Source: Sitta carolinensis (taxonomy: Eukaryota > Chordata > Aves > Passeriformes > Sittidae). Taken from it: a stretch of 64,000 nucleotides of DNA. The stretch covers positions 2,914,001 to 2,978,000 of the forward strand of contig CM063295.1 in NCBI GenBank assembly GCA_032173965.1, written 5' to 3'. How positions within the stretch are numbered: the first letter of the stretch is position 1; every line of letters starts with the position of its first letter. The position numbers and the translations under genes were made by a program. Shown here one piece after another: positions 63,401-64,000 of the stretch. A model generated the notes under the pieces. The model was given only the letters and a program-made list of their open reading frames with translations. It was not told the origin of the DNA and searched no databases.

Positions 63401-64000
63401 CTTATTTTCTGTTTCATCTATCCTTTCTGCAAAGCATGAACCTCCAGAAAAACGCCAGACAAGGACTACAGTCACCAGAGCTGTGGAGAGATTCTCCCCT
63501 TTGGGAAACAGGTATATATTTATCTATATTTGCTTTAGGATAACTTCCTTTTTTGAAGGAAGATTTTTTAGAATGTCACACCTGGTAATTACGTGAGACA
63601 CCGTGCAAGTAGCAAATCAGGCAGTGCAGCCTTGCAGGCACAGCAGTTTCTGTGAAGCAGGATCTCACTTTATTGTCTTCAGATCACCTCTGCATTCTCC
63701 ACTCACACTGCCTCAGAACCAGCTGGGAGCTGGAGCTTTTTAACCAAACTGTGTGTATCTAAGGGGGAATGCTGCAAAAGCTGGCATTCAGTGTGTGGGT
63801 ACATTTTCCTGTGGGGTTCATCCTATCATCTCTTTACTTCTTCACCAGCTGTTTCTTAAAAATGCAGGAAGTATGAGGAAATAACCCAGAATATGTTTCA
63901 GACAAAAGAAGAGACTCCTGAAAGCCTTTGTGGAGCGTGGGAGCCATTCTGCCTGTGACAGTGACAGATCCCTGGCTGGTGGCAAAGCTGGAGTAAATTC
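48459..64000 (+). CDS. KATNIP: Katanin-interacting protein (KIAA0556), N-terminal exons, partial
   Basis: Nine coding exons: 48459-48520, 50004-50173, 54668-54753, 56299-56433, 58441-58701, 60020-60160, 62173-62336, 63435-63511 and 63902 to the window edge, about 398 residues. KATNIP is a cilium-base and microtubule-associated protein that binds katanin; human loss causes Joubert syndrome. Supporting stretches are DPVQLRLEQLEKGFSPYVNG and ANSELRKHSRK (exon 2), TAPSKIQRRNW (3), KTVEIKTERGG then YSDDFEPYESL (4), SDDYDSVEEDVFSEP (5), LSAKRKDSAEVYIPV (6), SAVVQAVQIENEILQRDLQR (7) and QKKRLLKAFVERG (9). The start ATG has G at -3 and +4 and an in-frame stop upstream. All phases join except inside exon 5, which is one base short. 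Exons 3 and 5 have NAG-NAG acceptors. Exon 9 begins at ACAAAAG (63902), because an earlier acceptor at 63867 gives a premature stop. Confidence 0.92.
52565..52866 (-). mobile_element. CR1-type LINE fragment (antisense on +), about 300 bp
   Basis: The best-preserved CR1 piece here. On + it runs from a diverged terminal repeat (CATGGACTCACAGAACTGGG) through AGGGGCCTTGAAGCTCATTC and a long 3' body (CCATGGGCAGGGATACCTTC ... CCCCTTGTCCTGTCACTCC). Sense is minus, in KATNIP intron 2. Confidence 0.9.
53595..53662 (+). mobile_element. CR1-type LINE 3' end
   Basis: A short remnant with GAACTTGGTGACCCCCAGAG, then GTTCCTTCC and CTGATTCTATGAC. It is in KATNIP intron 2, sense +. Confidence 0.75.
56434..58440 (+). 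other. KATNIP intron 4
   Basis: A 2.0-kb AT-rich intron. I see no exon, repeat family or RNA gene in it. Confidence 0.55.
58702..60019 (+). other. KATNIP intron 5
   Basis: A 1.3-kb intron with a T-run of about 20 near 59314-59334. Nothing else is recognisable. Confidence 0.55.
60161..62172 (+). other. KATNIP intron 6
   Basis: A 2.0-kb intron. It includes a T-run near 60292-60306. No coding exon or element is recognised. Confidence 0.55.
63138..63180. repeat. (AT)n/(GT)n microsatellite
   Basis: About nine AT dinucleotides, a short interruption, then about seven GT dinucleotides, in KATNIP intron 7. Confidence 0.9.

Noticed and set aside
63867..63901. KATNIP exon 9 starting at an earlier acceptor (aatgcag/GAAGTATG)
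   Set aside because: It leads to a stop (TGA) within the exon. The acceptor at 63900-63901 gives RQKKRLLKAFVERG to the window edge.

Overview
The window reads as nuclear DNA from a bird. Genes are interrupted by short introns. Fragments of CR1-type LINEs carry the avian 3' end (a GGT-CC-TTCCAACC core followed by ATTCTATGAT-like 8-10-mers). The intergenic gaps are very short, and GC-rich minisatellites sit at CpG-rich 5' ends. Five vertebrate protein-coding genes can be read exon by exon. All identifications come from recognising the proteins by eye; no database search was possible.

Layout: (1) 468-2665, + strand, the last four coding exons of RHBDF1 (iRhom1), an inactive rhomboid. (2) 4133-5795, - strand, all five coding exons of SNRNP25 (minor spliceosome U11/U12 25 kDa protein). 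(3) 5831-7660, + strand, all three coding exons of POLR3K (RPC11/RPC10 subunit of RNA polymerase III). It is head-to-head with SNRNP25, with only 35 bp between start codons, and its intron 1 is almost wholly a GC-rich minisatellite. (4) 8115-46377, - strand, a 38-exon model of GTF3C1 (TFIIIC220, the box-B-binding subunit of TFIIIC), complete from start to stop. (5) 48459-64000, + strand, the first nine coding exons of KATNIP (KIAA0556, katanin-interacting ciliary protein), running off the right edge. GTF3C1 and KATNIP are divergent around a CpG island, with one minisatellite in GTF3C1 intron 1 and another filling the intergenic gap.

POLR3K and GTF3C1 both serve RNA polymerase III transcription, and SNRNP25 serves U12-type splicing. 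There is no operon-like logic: these are neighbouring housekeeping genes. In human, RHBDF1-SNRNP25-POLR3K lie at 16pter beside the alpha-globin locus, while GTF3C1-KATNIP lie at 16p12. Here they are direct neighbours, so the window crosses what is a synteny break relative to human.

The most notable internal signal is a set of four single-base reading-frame breaks in otherwise well-conserved exons: GTF3C1 exons 2, 22 and 35, and KATNIP exon 5. In each, splice phases on both sides demand one extra or one missing base, and each is best placed in a short homopolymer. This looks more like consensus-sequence error than gene decay, but it needs reads to settle. I found no CRISPR, phage, IS or other prokaryotic-type system, and nothing I would call a new biological system.
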